The notes below the pieces were generated by a model that saw nothing but the letters and a program-made list of their open reading frames with translations, made no database searches and was not told the DNA's origin. Shown piece after piece: positions 1 through 11,770 of a stretch of DNA of 64,000 bases (the stretch's first letter is position 1; every line of letters starts with the position of its first letter). The position numbers were made by a program, and so were the translations under genes. Source of the DNA: Tethya wilhelma (taxonomy: Eukaryota; Porifera; Demospongiae; Tethyida; Tethyidae); NCBI GenBank assembly GCA_964030475.1, contig CAXIPT010000002.1:1438519-1502518 (forward strand), written 5' to 3'.

Positions 1-199
1 GACTCACACATATGCACACCAGGCTTAATTAACTCGATCTCTTACTCATTATGCTCACTCTCGTATGCACACCAGGCACAACTCTTACTTCTATCTGACA
101 CACATCCGCACACAAACACATAACAATTAAAAACAAAATTAATTTACATAAAACAATTCAGCATTATGTGAATAGATTAGCGACCTCGTGGTATGGATG

Positions 200-3100
200 A
201 CCTAGTCATGATACACAGTTCATTGATGCTATTGGAGTAAACACACAACTAAGCTATAGCAAATACTGGTTGCATGAAGACCTCCAAATGTAATCATAAT
301 ATTACTGAACAACAACCAACAATTATGTTGGTAAGAAGCCTGGTGAAAGCTACATAGTGGTTGCATGGCTCTAACATTATAAACTATAGTCGTAACTTGT
401 CCATCAATATAGGACATGAATGACACTTTTAACAAATACTACAGGATCTAAGATATGCTCTAATTTCACAATGTTACAATCTGAAACATTTTGAATAATG
501 ATTAAAACTTCTGTCCACATTACAATACCAAAATTTTCCCTCACAAGTTCACACATTACAACTCTCTTTGAAAAACACTTATACAATTACACAACTTTCC
601 TAATGATAAATAACTATCATCTTTAGACAGTGTAAAGGTTGTCATATGACACAAGAATAATATTATAACGGTAACCCAAAGTAATAGAGTTCAACCATAA
701 ATTTGAGTGAGAAATTATCACATTGCAATCCAAACTTTAAAGTATCTTCTAATGAACACAGTCACGATTGCATGAACATAACACTAAAATCAGTGATAAC
801 AATATTGTAGGGAAATTACGTCGACCACGACCCAATGATGTTATATCCAAATATAACTAACAATATGTATAGAGATGTCTGGTGAATGGGCCACTCCATG
901 CTTCAAGGAATATTAAACACCGGTCACATTGGGATTCTAATCATACTGTAACAGCATGCACAGTCATCATAACATAACCACCTACCACATGCACTTGGGA
1001 TTACAAGTTCAGATTTTGGGGAGCACCAAAAATTTAAATAAATTTAGTACACAGTTATTGTTATATCACTAATACAGCATCAACCTTTAAAATCAAAAAT
1101 AATTAAACAAAAATGAGCGACAAGTAGTTCCACACTTTACTTTTTAAGTTGAACAATCAAATTTGGGACCAGGGTAATAATATTATTATGTTGAAGGGTA
1201 CAGGTTCATAGACCACCACATCTTATGATACTATTATTGGATAAATTGGACACACAGTTTCCTAAGTTGTCACAATTATTTTAAGTGCCACAATTACATT
1301 GTACAAGTCATGCAGTTTACACTTTCCAACTTTTTTCTGATATTAACACTAATAATTATATGTTTCTAATCACAGATAACTATCGGCTTCTTTAGACAGA
1401 GTTTTGTGACACAAGAACAATAATGAATTTATTAACAGGTAACCCAAAGTGCAGAGCTATACCACAATGATGAATTTGAAAGTAATTGACACATTGCAAC
1501 CCAAACTTCAAAGTATCTTCTAACAATCATGATTGCACAAACACAACACAAAATCACACACACACACACACAGACAGTAAATTGGGATGACAATCTAGGG
1601 CAATTTCAAGTTTTGTTATGACCAACATAAAAATGTATAACAACAGCAATTGGTACTAAAATAATGTCACTGAAATATTAACGCATGCAGCAAGCTGCAT
1701 GTGCAACACATTACAACACCATGAGTATAATTTATTACTATAATTATGTAATAGTCATGTTTTGACAGTCAGTTTTGGAACCACTTTGGAAGGTAGAGGT
1801 TGTGGGCGAGCAAATATTTTTTTGATAAGTTGGACTCCATAATTTCCTTATCACTAAACTATAAGTGTAAGTGTCAAATAATTACAATTACATAAATTTG
1901 TTTGATCAGACAAAAGAACATGATCTAGTTAATACCCCAACAATTAATTGGATTCATAGTAATTGTAAGACATATAGAGAGGTAGGAGTGTATCGTATGT
2001 CAGCAGCTACTAGGTTGAGTTAAATCGGTTGAATTAAATCGGTTTTGCTAGAATCCTCCAAGTCATTATTTATTCAAAAATTCAATATAATATTATTATG
2101 GATGATTAGTCAGTTATCAATTTCTAGATTTAACTGACCATTTTACAAGCTATTTGCACTTTTACAATCATACTTGGTGATTTCATTATAGTAAACATAC
2201 TTGACTATACATACATGTCTGGTGCATGAGCCATTGCAGCTGCTTCAAGTAATAATTAACATTATGGGGATTCGACATAAAAGTCTTATGTACACCATCT
2301 CACGATGGTAACAACAATAACGGAACCACCTCACACATTAATTCACTAAATTGGGATGAAAATTTAGGATTCTGGGAAGCACCAAAATTTAACTGAACCA
2401 CACAATGTCATGCAATTATTTCTACCAGTCATTAATACAATGTCACAATAATAACAAGTCGACTGACACGTACCTCATCTACTTCAAGTATTGCTTTGAT
2501 CAATGTATATGTATGGGACAAGCCTGAGCATCAATTCTTTAATCAGCAATAGTTCTTTGTATAAAAAAATAGTGTGCAGCAAGTTTTTACTTCACCAGAA
2601 CACCACAATTATAGACATAATTATAACAGTCTAATGCAACAATCAATTTTGGAAAAGTATACATGTTGGAGGAAACAGGTTTGTGGGCCACCATAGATAT
2701 TATTGAATAAGTTGGACTCCACAATTTCTTTATCATAAAGTAAGCTAGAGGGCATGTCACAATTATTACATATTGTTCTATAGAAACAAGATTTTTCATC
2801 AGTGAAGTTTGTTGTATCTGAACAATAAAGGATGTGATCTAGTTACAATATAATGGTAATCGAAAGACGTAGAGTATTATTCTGGACCAGTCTAGCAAAA
2901 CCCAATGGCATGAGCTGCTGATTCTGACTATATCTGGACATAACTCGGTATCACACACTACAGGCACTCATACCTCAAACTGTTAACATTTGGACGATGA
3001 GTCAGATATTTGCATCCAACTGCCTCACTGATAAATTTCCCATAATGGTTGTGCCAGTGGTTGATACTAAGTTTGAATGTTGTAGAGTCGATGTGAAGTA

Positions 3101-3250
3101 GTACCGTTGTACTAGCAATTTCATTGTACTTTTACATTGAATGGTCCATTCTTGGTGATTTCATTTTACCTGACAATACTGTACTGCATGTAGCTATGTT
3201 TGAACACTATTAATAGGTTATCCCATTGGACAGTGTAGTGTACCATCAGT
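200..3250. repeat. degenerate long-period repeats, no gene seen
   Basis: AT-rich DNA with no convincing coding exon. Several stretches recur in diverged form and the same orientation. The segment near 605-785 resembles 1375-1555, the one near 1155-1265 resembles 1765-1860 and 2640-2750, the one near 1000-1080 resembles 2345-2430, and the one near 880-950 resembles 2215-2275. Shared words include 'aagtatcttctaa', 'aagttggactcca' and 'gtctggtg.atg'. I read this as an old tandem array with unit spacing of roughly 0.6-1.5 kb and unequal internal deletions. A short CA run lies near 1555-1572. Confidence 0.45.
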
Positions 3251-3327
3251 GGTATATAGAGACTCAGGCTTTTCTGTGAGAAACCTGCATAATTATTTAC
3301 AAGGGAAGATAAAAATGATTCAATAAA

Positions 3328-3934
3328 CTAAAAGATAAAACATGTATCATAATTACTGCTTGTCAAGTTTTTTAACAAGCTTGCTACTGTAGCTAGAAAA
3401 ATAACAGTGAGCAAAAGCATACCTGCAATGACCAATGTAGACAATTCTGTACCTGTTGTCTTCTCAGCTAATTGTTGTTGCTCCCTGGCAGAGTCAGTAG
3501 CTCCTCCACAAATTGTCAATGGGCATTCTTCCAAGCTGGCAGTAGTTTGACAAGGGTCGACAGCTTGACTTGAATCAGTGGCACTGACTGGAGTCGGTAA
3601 CTGTGTGAGCTGGGCTAAGGCTAGCTGAGGTATAAAAGTTGTAAAAATTACTTCTCTTAGCAGCTCAGTTGTCTAGACTCTGTCTTCAAAGTTGAACTGT
3701 TGTCTGTTTGCATCTAGTTGAGCTTCAGAAGTTCCCGCGCACCCCCAGGCAATTTCGCNTAAATTGCCTGTTTACTGTCACCGTACTTCCTGTTTTTGAA
3801 TTTGCCACTGTTATTTTCCCTTCTGTGTCACAAACTATGGTGAGTTGATCATCGCACATGCATGACCCATACAATGTTAGTATGAAAAGTGCCGTGTGTT
3901 TTTTAAATGCCTTTTTCCACAATGTCATGTACAT
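3328..3934 (-). CDS. possible small secreted/membrane protein, interrupted
   Basis: Two minus-strand pieces could belong to one small gene. The upstream piece (3725-3934) opens with a basic stretch and a hydrophobic signal-like segment (FILTLYGSCMC), followed by a hydrophilic part with cysteine. It runs into the ambiguous base at 3759. The downstream piece (3328 to about 3660) is Ser/Thr/Gln-rich, has paired cysteines (EECPLTICGG), and holds a strong single membrane segment (TLVIAGMLLLTVIFLATVA) near its end. The frame between them contains a TAG near 3674 and changes at the N, so this is either an unresolved intron, a sequence error or a pseudogene. The family is not recognised. The signal peptide plus C-terminal membrane span is read directly from the sequence; joining the pieces is inference. 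Confidence 0.3.
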
Positions 3935-4261
3935 GTAGGACCATTTCCAATAAATAAGTAACTGATTTATAGGTCTTGTTTTGTTGGCCTGACTCCATCG
4001 AAGTTTCTTCTGGTGTTCCAGGGAATCTACTCAAAATAAATGGTGCACACTGAAAGATGTGTGGCATAAAGAAGGCTTCTTTTCCAGGTTCACTGAAGAA
4101 TGAAAGAATAGTAGCTCTATTACAATCAAACTAGAGTCTCTCTCAAATCTATAATGCTCCATGTTGCTTTTACACCCTCTTATGACGAACTCAATATAGT
4201 ATCCATATTTATTGTTTTAATTGCCCACTGTGGTGAATATAGGGGTTACAAAAGCAAATAT

Positions 4262-4625
4262 AACAAGTAGTAAAAATTTATAAAAATGAGAAGTGTAGGA
4301 ATGGGCAGTGCGGTAAAAAGCAATGAAACAAGGCAAGTCTCTGAATTTCGGCACATGACTACTTCATTTTCATGAGTGAATTGCAAATTTGAATTCCATC
4401 ATTATAAATGTCGGTCGTTTGGCTCATGAGTCAATGCAACGGCAATCATGCACTTGACCAATTTGGATGAAGTAACAAGCATTTACAATGTAGATACACA
4501 AAGAATAGGGCACAAAAAATGAAGTAGTCATGTGCCGAAATTCAGAGACTTGCCTTGTTTCATTGCTTTTTACCGCACTGCCCATTCCTACACTTCTCAT
4601 TTTTAAAAAATTTTTACTACTTGTT
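4262..4625. repeat. inverted repeat pair (4262-4368 / 4519-4625)
   Basis: A stretch of about 107 bp starting 'aacaagtagtaaaaattt' and containing 'ggaatgggcagtgcggtaaa' recurs in reverse complement after a 150-bp spacer. The right arm is also the left end of the longer palindrome-ended element that follows, so the pair looks like two element ends facing each other (a solo end next to a full copy). Confidence 0.75.
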
Positions 4626-5225
4626 CATTCACTTTTTTAAACACCAAGGTGCTCAATTGCATGGAGACAATCACACAGCAGAGACAGACTAGTCAGTCTC
4701 TAAAAGGTGTACATGCGCATGCGCATTATAGGCATGCAAACCACGTGGTCTATTGATGACCTTTACCAACATCAAAATGGCTAAATAAAAAGTACAGTAT
4801 TTATATCGAGAGTTTCAAAGCTGCCTAGATTTTGTTTGCTGCGTTTTCGCCAGCAAACGAGTCGAAAAGGACGTACTACAGATGAAATGAAGTCCCACTA
4901 TATGGTTAAAGTTGGCTCAATGCCTTTTGTTTGTCTGAAAATCGCGTTCAAGTAAGTCAGTTAGGAAGGAAGGAAGGAAGGAAGAAAGAAAGGAAGGAGA
5001 ACAAAATTGCACTCTTGTGGCTTCTCGCGAGCGCTCTCTCCAGAGTGCTCTAGAAACTTTCTACCAGTCTTCTTGGTTAATACAGTAAGCTAACTGTCTG
5101 TGGGAGGCTATTAAATGCATTTAAAGGCTTAGCTTTCTTTCCCTGAAAGTTTATAAGCATAAACATTTTGTATTGTGTCAATGGGACAGTTGGCCCATTC
5201 CTACTATACGTACTACCGTACGTAT
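4519..5225 (+). mobile_element. non-autonomous element with terminal hairpin, copy 1
   Basis: An element of about 0.7 kb with a second copy in opposite orientation at 23697-24412. It starts with 'atgaagtagtcatgtgcc' and ends in a perfect 20-nt hairpin-forming palindrome at 5206-5225 (core TACTACCGTA). It holds a GGAA-type microsatellite near 4965-4997 and no conserved coding region. Its last 60 bp (TTTTGTATTGTG..AATGGG..CCCATTCCT then palindrome) mirror the end of the other family at 28153-28653, so the two families share an end design. Confidence 0.65.
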
Positions 5226-5825
5226 GATACAACTGCAACATTTTACTTCTTTCTTTTAATCTGTGCAAGAATGGACAGTGTATGTTGTGACAAAATTCAA
5301 TTATTACTTTTGCAATAAATTCGAGTATTTGCGGCGCGTGCATGCAACAGCAGAACAGGTTTTTACTCATTGTATGGTAAGTATAGCTATTATACTTGCT
5401 GTATTGTAAGTATTAAGACTTGGTAAAGGTTCCAAAAGCAGCCTGCACAATTTTGCCCTAGTATATATGAGGCTTTTTGCCATGGCAATTATAGGTGGTT
5501 TCACGACGAGATTTTTTCAGGACAAGTCACTCCACTGCTATACACACCATTTTGGCTGTTCAAACTAAAGGCATCGTTTTAATACTCCACATATAAACTA
5601 AAAACAACTTGCAAGACAACTAATGAACTATTAATTAGCTATAGTGCCTTGCAAATAAATTTGTACACGGCATATACTACTTCTGGTCTGTAGGGTGGGA
5701 TGACTGTAAACTCCATGGCTTCTAATGTGTACTTTGGACAAGTATGGGCATGTGGATACACAGATTGGAACCAGATGACCTACAAATCTCTACTTTATAT
5801 ACTCAGCATTGTGTCAACAATAAGT
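5226..5825. other. no gene seen
   Basis: The stretch between two repeats. Open frames here are short and have neither protein-like composition nor splice signals that I can support. Confidence 0.4.
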
Positions 5826-5827
5826 AA

Positions 5828-6160
5828 TCAGGGGTGTAGCCAGGATTTTAGAAAAGGGGGAGCAATGAAAATGCTGCGAGTGAATCGCGCTGGAAAGGTT
5901 ATTCAACCAGAAACCACACCCACTTAATTAGCTAACTTTCACGCGCTCGCTAGATCGAACACTCTCTAAAGCCTTGTAGCAACAAAAAGAAAACTTCTAA
6001 TAGTTGTTTTGGATTGAGTTCTGGCCAAAGATGACTGCTTTACGTGTTGCTACTAAGTAAGTGGACAAAAAATTATTACACACTAAAAAATAGTGCATTA
6101 TAAAACCTACGCGTAACTTTTGCGAGACAAAAAAAAAAGGGGGGTGCAAATGCCACTGGT
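5828..6160. mobile_element. probable MITE beginning GGGGTGTAGCCAGGATTT
   Basis: The left edge 'ggggtgtagccaggatttt' followed by a G-rich tract, and the right side with 'aaaaaaaaaaggggggtgc', match a common type of small marine-invertebrate element as I remember it. No target duplication could be fixed by eye, so both ends are approximate. Confidence 0.35.
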
Positions 6161-6532
6161 AATTAAAAGATCTCCTGTGCATACAGTTTCACAATCTTTT
6201 CACTCTATGCACGCAAATTAGCTGGCAATTACTAGCTGTATAGCCTGTATGGAGATGGATAGACACAAATGATATTGCATGTAGTATGATGTCTCACAGT
6301 GACGTTCATTACTATTAGTTAGGCCTAGGCCGAGGAATGGAACTAGCATTCATGTTAAGCTTTCAAAATTGTGTACACTGACAAAATACATATCTATATG
6401 CTATATCACGAGCATGCAAACTGAACTACGAGCACTGAAAAAAAAAAAAACGAGTTTCACCATAGATACAACCACAATTTTGTCAAAGATATAATTACAC
6501 AATGTCAGCACAGAATTTTTGCTAACCATCAA

Positions 6533-6652
6533 TCCTTAGGCTTGCAGTGACACAGTCCAGAGCCATTTGTTTGTAAGTGTGAGGGGCAACTTGGAAACAT
6601 TCTGGCTGCTTCGAGATTACAAACACACCGGCTATCAAGTTCAGGGTTGCTC
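6533..6652 (-). CDS. possible terminal exon, cysteine-rich fragment
   Basis: Reading leftwards after an AG near 6653, a frame of about 40 codons ends at a TGA. It contains the spaced cysteines of RCVCNLEAARMF, PSCPSHL and GLCHCKPKD. The composition is protein-like, and the CxC / CxC layout recalls small disulfide-rich extracellular modules. No partner exon was identified with confidence. It could be a lone exon of an unrecognised gene or a chance frame. Confidence 0.25.
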
Positions 6653-6659
6653 AACATAG

Positions 6660-7332
6660 CCTGGGTGGACATAAAGAAAGAAGAGTGACTTAGTCAACCG
6701 ATTTCAAAATTTCAAGCAGCAAGTGTTTGTTTTCCCTGTTCTTTTGGTTGCTTTTTCAGCTTCTTATGCTTGGATGTATAGAAAGTTATTCAATTTTTTC
6801 TACCGGCATTCTCAAACCAGATGGACTTTAGCGCTGGGCCATGCAGGATGAGTAGATAATTAAGACATACAAACTGTCGGGTCAATGCCAACAAATAGTG
6901 GAAACATATACAGTACAGTGGACACACATTAGAGCTGACAATGATAATGTCCTCATGGCAATTTTCTCATATACACAGAAGCTGCCTTTAGATGTTACTG
7001 TGCAGCTAGAAGTGCTAAATGTAAGGGAGAAAGCTTTCAAGTCTCGATATTTTGCTTACTGCAGCAGCACGAGCTTGATTTCAAGTAAATTCTGACACTA
7101 CTGCTTTTTGTAAGCCAGTGCATAATATACTAAACCATGCAATTGTTGATCAATGTATATGAATACTAGGCAACAGAACAGAATTCTTCCATACATTTCC
7201 TCCGATGACGAGGTAATAATTTTCACTCTATATACTAGGGTGGAATGGTACTGTTATAAGTGTATCTCTGGAGGCTGACTGTTAATAGAGATCACTGAAT
7301 GAGAGAGACACTTAAAACAGACCACCTAACAC
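6660..7332. other. no gene seen
   Basis: Unassigned DNA. A plus-strand frame at 6898-7095 is open but has no recognisable domain or splice context. Confidence 0.35.
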
Positions 7333-8042
7333 AATGAAGGCACCGCTGGTGCACAAGCCTCGGCACACTTAGCTAGCTAATGCACTTATACACATATGCA
7401 ATGAAAAAGAGTGTATGATCGAATAGATAAATAAGTACTCAGCCTCAGTATCAAGAAAACTGATTCTAAAAATCACGCATTACCAACCCTTGTTTGTCTT
7501 TCCAAGGAACACTGAATATCAGCAGCAGCAACATAGATTGGACCTGAGTCTCTCAGTACTGGAGTGAGTCACTGGCCTGACCAGCTGATGGAGCTAGGCT
7601 ATTGTCCAGCCACACTGAGACAGACTGAAAATCTATACTATCATCATGTTAATACATCTACTTACATAGAAAGCAGGCCAGCCCCTGTCTGTCTTTCCAA
7701 GGAACACTGACTAACAGCAGCAGCAGCATAGAGCAGCAGCATGCAGTAACAGCATCACTGAATTTAACACAAATTCTAAATAACGCACACTAAATCAATA
7801 GGCGTGGCCTCGAAGCTAAGCGCTAAAAAGAGTACAAAAGCCTCAAATCTCAGCAACAACAGCATTTTGGGCAGCAAAAAATGTAATTTTACAAGATCAT
7901 TCAGATTTATGAACGTAAGTGCCATCAATTTTATCGCTAGAGCTGCCTTTCTTGAGATTTCGATGGGACAGACAGACAGACAGACGGACAAAACGACTAC
8001 CATAATCCTCTGCACGTGCTACGCACGCGCCGAGGCTTAATG
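7333..8042 (+). mobile_element. 0.7-kb element with GCCTCGGCAC inverted ends, copy 1
   Basis: Bounded by 'aatgaaggcacc..aagcctcggcac' on the left and 'gcacgcgccgaggctta' on the right, so the short ends are inverted. Further copies lie at 29779-30490 and, reversed, at 33206-33977. The right part carries a conserved stretch ('aaaacgactaccataatcctctgcacgtgctacgc' in pieces) next to a simple repeat of GACA type. It contains a local duplication of a 'gtctttccaaggaacactga' segment (near 7495 and 7690). Non-coding. Confidence 0.65.
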
Positions 8043-8185
8043 AGGTTAATGAACAGAACTGAGTTAATCGTATAATTTGATGTCATTAAAATATTAGCNT
8101 TCTACATTGCCTACAGAGCCAATGCTAGAACGTTCAGGTGTGTTTAGATTTTAGCTATCCTGTCATAAAACTTTATATAAAAATT

Positions 8186-8341
8186 TATGTTTGTTGAAGG
8201 AGTGTATACAGTGGATGACTACTCACCCGAAGAGAAGATGTTTGTTTGTGAGTATGCCACCTTTGATGCACTGTGTAAGGGTCTAAGGAAGCCATGTGTT
8301 TGCCAAGCAACTTCATGGACATTTGATAGAACACAACATCT
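8186..8341 (+). CDS. possible internal exon, unknown cysteine-containing protein
   Basis: About 52 codons with good protein composition, containing EGVYTVDDYSPEEKMF, VCEYATFDALCKGL and KPCVCQATSWTFDRTQ. It ends at a plausible donor (CAG|gttgta) right before a MITE end at about 8352. An acceptor AG lies just inside its left edge. The family is not recognised and no neighbouring exon is assigned. It may be the visible part of a host gene interrupted by repeats and by the N at 8457. Confidence 0.35.
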
Positions 8342-8351
8342 TCAGGTTGTA

Positions 8352-8456
8352 TATACCGTATAGCGGGAAATTTTCGTGAGGGAAAAATTTCGTTCTTTTC
8401 GTTCCAGACAGCATGAAAACGAAAATTTTGCCCACGAAAATCTGAAATTTTTAAAA
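8352..8456 (+). mobile_element. truncated MITE, TATACCGTATAGCGGGAAA end
   Basis: Starts with 'tataccgtatagcgggaaat'. A related full copy with inverted ends is at 59313-59491, a fragment sits in a collagen intron (about 17838-17900), and a diverged copy lies at 21659-21885. This one runs into the ambiguous base at 8457. Confidence 0.6.
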
Positions 8457-8457
8457 N

Positions 8458-8680
8458 CGTAAAAAGAACGCAAACAAGATGGAATGGCTGTTAGAGTGTG
8501 TAGGGAATTCTTCCTGTGGGCAAAATTAGAGACTCAATAAGGAGATTGCTAAATGCAGCCCATACAGGAAGAATTCTCCACACACTCTAACAGCCATTCC
8601 ATCTTGTTTGCGTTCTTTTTACAATTTAGCCATTCCTGTGTCTCATTACATTTCCAATGTTTTTTTTTTACTTGTAACTA
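8458..8680. mobile_element. palindromic MITE, AAACAAGATGGAATGGCTGTT family
   Basis: Two arms, near 8458-8510 and 8565-8625, are reverse complements and would fold into a long hairpin ('gcaaacaagatggaatggct' and complement). Related copies lie at 22378-22610, 27595-27900, 48190-48400 and 60850-61030. A weaker version with 'aagatagcaatgg' is near 9585-9660. Confidence 0.7.
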
Positions 8681-8739
8681 TTATATTACCAGGACCACAC
8701 TCCAACTTGTCTTGCAATAAATCATCATCTAGCACTGAT

Positions 8740-9170
8740 AACACTGATGGCGGAATGCCAACGAATGGGAAAAGTTGATAAAGTTCCCCATGGATGCAAC
8801 AAGGCGCTTATGCTTGGCCTCAAAACGCATACTCCAGTGCCTCACAATTGGTCCCACACTGAATGTAAACAAAAAAAATGGTTAAATATAACAAGTACAG
8901 ACTCTTAACTCACTTCTCAATGTATCTTGGCACATGCAACAGGTAGGAATAAGAGTCTCCTGGGTATAGAGTAATAAAGGTAGAGAGGTTGGATTCAATA
9001 AGCACTTGTAATCTCTGTGTAAACATCTAATTAGCCTACCACTTAATGAAAGTGTTGTACATCCATTAGCCAAGAAGAATGACTCCACTACTGGCCTTGA
9101 TGTCACCGAATAGCCATAGTCGAAATTGTCGATTGCAGAGTTGAGTTGGTAAATAGTCAGGAGCACCAAC
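8740..9170 (-). pseudogene. transposase remnant (CACTA/EnSpm-like animal family)
   Basis: Read on the minus strand, this gives QLNSAIDNFDYGYSVTSRP and then a tyrosine-rich stretch LYPGDSYSYLLHVPRYIEK. A GT-AG intron (gtgagt..cattcag) follows, and then HWSMRFEAKHKRLVASMGNF plus FSHSLAFRHQC. The last motif matches WTMRFEAKHSYFKKL in the better-preserved gene at 45755-48110. It is the C-terminal third of the transposase with frames shifted inside. The family name is from memory of the motifs. The same remnant is repeated at 27104-27560. Confidence 0.6.
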
Positions 9171-9807
9171 TAGTCATTTACCAACAATCCTACTAGTTTA
9201 CAGTCAATCCAATTTATAGTAGCAGGATTTACAGAGCATCTTATTCCATCATCAACTATGGCCGCCTTGTCACTGTCTTTGATGTGAGGTTTGACCTCAG
9301 TGAACAGTTCACCAAGTGAGGTTGAGTCAGTATCTTAGTACCTTGGACCCAGATACGCACACGTCAAGCTGCAGCCATAGCTTTTGTTGACTTGATCGAA
9401 CAGGAATGCCATGAGGTATGCTAGCTCTGGCCACGATCATGACCACATGAAGTACATATTTTGCACCTGTGAATATTATTTTTGACCTTCGCATGTATCA
9501 TGTAAAATGCGAGTCAGTCGGGTAACTGGAACAAGGTATTTATTCGAAGTGGCCAAAGTAATAAATTAGAAATGTAATAAGACATAGGAATGGCCAAATT
9601 ATAGAAAAAGTGAGCAAACAAGATAGCAATGGTTGTGAGTTAACTGCCAGCTAGGAGTTTATATCTATATGTCTCAGTAGTGTTCATCCCTAGCCAAGTG
9701 GAAACAAGAATAATTAAACTCCTAGTTTTCTTTTTTCCTGAATGTTAATGAGGTACGCTATAGCTAGCATTTGTACATGCTTCACTGTAAACTGTCTAAG
9801 GCAATGA

Positions 9808-10448
9808 TAGCCTCGTTCCCAGGCTCCTCCTTCGCGAATATTTTCTTCGAAAATAAGGAAGGAGAGAGCCTGGTACCAGTAGTCACGTGAGTGACGTACT
9901 GTTTTACGTAATTCAAGTTAGTTAGCAAGAGAAAGTTTCCTGGGAGCGACCGCGAACAGAACAGAACAAAAGAATGCTTGAAAAAAACTACCATTTGCTT
10001 GTTCAAAGTCATTTCTTGTGTGCCAAGAGTTAAGATGTACTTCCCAAACAGCGTTTGTGATCGTCGCTTTTGTTTTGTACCTTGGTTTGGTCAGACTGAA
10101 AGATCGAGACTGGACACAGAACCAAAAATGCTGATTCAGAGAGACTGCCATTTATCTGTTGCTTCTTGGACTATCTTTGGAGACTACTGGCTGCTTTTTT
10201 CTTGTCTATTCCCATCGTCTTATACGTCTAGCTCTCTCAGAGCTCGTAGATACGCAAAAATTTTTGCCAACATCAACTGACTGGAACACGTGCGTGACGC
10301 ATTTTAGATAAAGCGCGTAATGCTGAGTAGGCTCATGTCTACCAGACGTCTACCCTGTACGTCACTCACGTGACTACTGGTACCAGGCTCTCTCCTTCCT
10401 TATTTTCGAAGAAAATATTCGCGAAGGAGGAGCCTGGGAACGAGGCTA
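9808..10448. mobile_element. foldback element with 92-bp inverted ends
   Basis: Ends TAGCCTCGTTCCCAGGCTCC and its complement. The arms 9808-9899 and 10357-10448 are near-perfect reverse complements. The flanks carry a probable 9-bp target duplication, aggcaatga on the left and aggcaataa on the right. The 460-bp interior has no recognisable gene. A 92-bp arm recurs at 26376-26467 as part of the inverted duplication, and a short relative lies inside collagen copy 1 at about 11778-11846. Confidence 0.75.
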
Positions 10449-10496
10449 AGGCAATAATAGAGTGCAAAATGTTTCTTTTTTTGAAATATATTGTCT

Positions 10497-10690
10497 GTGT
10501 GGAAAGGGTCGTCAATTTGATATTTCCTAGTCGCAAATGAATAATTCACGAGTATAATGGTACCATATGGAGAAAGTGCTTTTTGTCTAACAATTAAAAG
10601 GAGAGACATGAAAAACTGATGCCCAGAGTGACTGAAGACAAGTTTATTCATTCATGAATCAGCTTCTGAAAGTGAGTGGTCTCTAAGGAA
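10497..10690 (+). mobile_element. 5' fragment of the CCCAGTAC-hairpin family
   Basis: 'gtgtggaaagggtcgtcaat' through 'cagcttctgaaagtgagtgg' is a diverged copy of the first 200 bp of the element at 28153-28653. The hairpin end is missing. Confidence 0.55.
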
Positions 10691-10699
10691 AGTCTTGCC

Positions 10700-11280
10700 A
10701 CACAGCCGTTTAAATACATGATTTAGTTTAAGCAGGAAGAGAGAACATAAATATTTAAATCACATCCTGCCTTGGTAATGTGTTTTGTCACTATAATAAC
10801 TGTGGAATGCAAGCTATGCAAGTGCTTTCAAAGGTCACTATGAAAGTTCAGTCAGTGAAAGTTCGATTGATCCACATGGTTAGGAGACCTTATCTATGGC
10901 TATGTTTGACGTCAAAGATTTTATGGCCATATCTCCGCCATTTTGAACTAAACTGATACTGATTTTGACGAAAATATTTCGTTTTGTTTAATTAAATACA
11001 AACGGTATCCCGGAACCTTAAGGCAGTTGGACTGTATTTTACAGGATTGTTTAAACTTATAGTACTATAAAAAGCCCAAAGATGCATGTGTGTTTGTAAT
11101 CATTGATAACTTGTATCATGTCCTTTTTTCCTGGAAGAAATGACCCTCTAAACAGTATCTTAAATTGCTAAAATAACAGCCTTCATACTGGGGGTACGAC
11201 TGAGTTAGGGACACTGGGTCACAGGACGAACTTGAATGTAAAGCTGTATGCTTGTATGCATGTGTGTGTGTGTGTGTGTG
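10700..11280. other. no gene seen; TG microsatellite at the right end
   Basis: Unassigned non-coding DNA. A TG run occupies about 11260-11281. Confidence 0.4.
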
Positions 11281-11283
11281 TGA

Positions 11284-11770
11284 CTACTTAGAAGCTAGTT
11301 TCCTCATCTTAATAGCAAAATATTCAAGCATTGTATGTTCTAGACGTTCCACTAGTATTAATTGGGTCAGGAATGCTTTGGTATAGGCCCTCCCTAAAGC
11401 ATTAAAATATGGGTGAATTGACTCTTCGGATCTCCTTGTTCCCCCATCATAGCAAAGCCCATTTTTCACACTTTGACCAATGGAACAAAATGATCCTCCA
11501 AAAAGTGCATTTTTGGTATAGGTGAAACACAATCAAGGAGGCACAAGCCGTTATGTACTACAAGCTGGTATCTACTCCAAAGCAATGTAAAAGAAAAAGA
11601 AAATCCCAAATGTTGTTGTAAAGTAAAGGAAAGCATTCGTATTCACACTTGAAAACAAAGATGATGTATAGTTCCAAAAGCATGTCTTCTCTGTAAATCT
11701 GACACTGAAGATGCACTCCAATCCTTTCAGAAGCATTTGGGAACTTCTCACAATAGATAGCCATGTATGT
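11284..11770 (-). CDS. fragments of an unrecognised gene
   Basis: Two minus-strand frames have protein-like composition. One lies at 11284-11532 and contains GGTRRSEESIHPYFNALG and LVERLEHTMLEYFAIKMRK. The other lies at 11630-11765 and contains MAIYCEKFPNASERIGVHLQ. The second is duplicated on the plus strand at 26253-26346, where the frame continues upstream as LIFNEVVSFEVNINKFMAIY. In this copy the upstream part is replaced by the MITE-like sequence at 11776. This suggests an exon cut by the rearrangement that also truncated the adjacent collagen gene. No family recognised. Confidence 0.3.

Larger units (their letters stand above)
8458..9925 (+). repeat. 1,468-bp inverted duplication, copy 1 (partner 26348-27815)
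   Basis: The reverse complement of this segment occurs at 26348-27815 with identical length and only scattered mismatches (for example around 8507-8530). Both copies begin at the base after a single N (8457 and 26347). It contains a palindromic MITE, a transposase remnant and the left arm of the foldback element at 9808. The coincidence with the Ns points to contig overlap or haplotype contigs rather than a biological inverted repeat. Confidence 0.9.

Noticed and set aside
4960..5000. CRISPR-like or regulatory array at the GGAA repeats
   Set aside because: Simple microsatellite without spacers; eukaryotic context.
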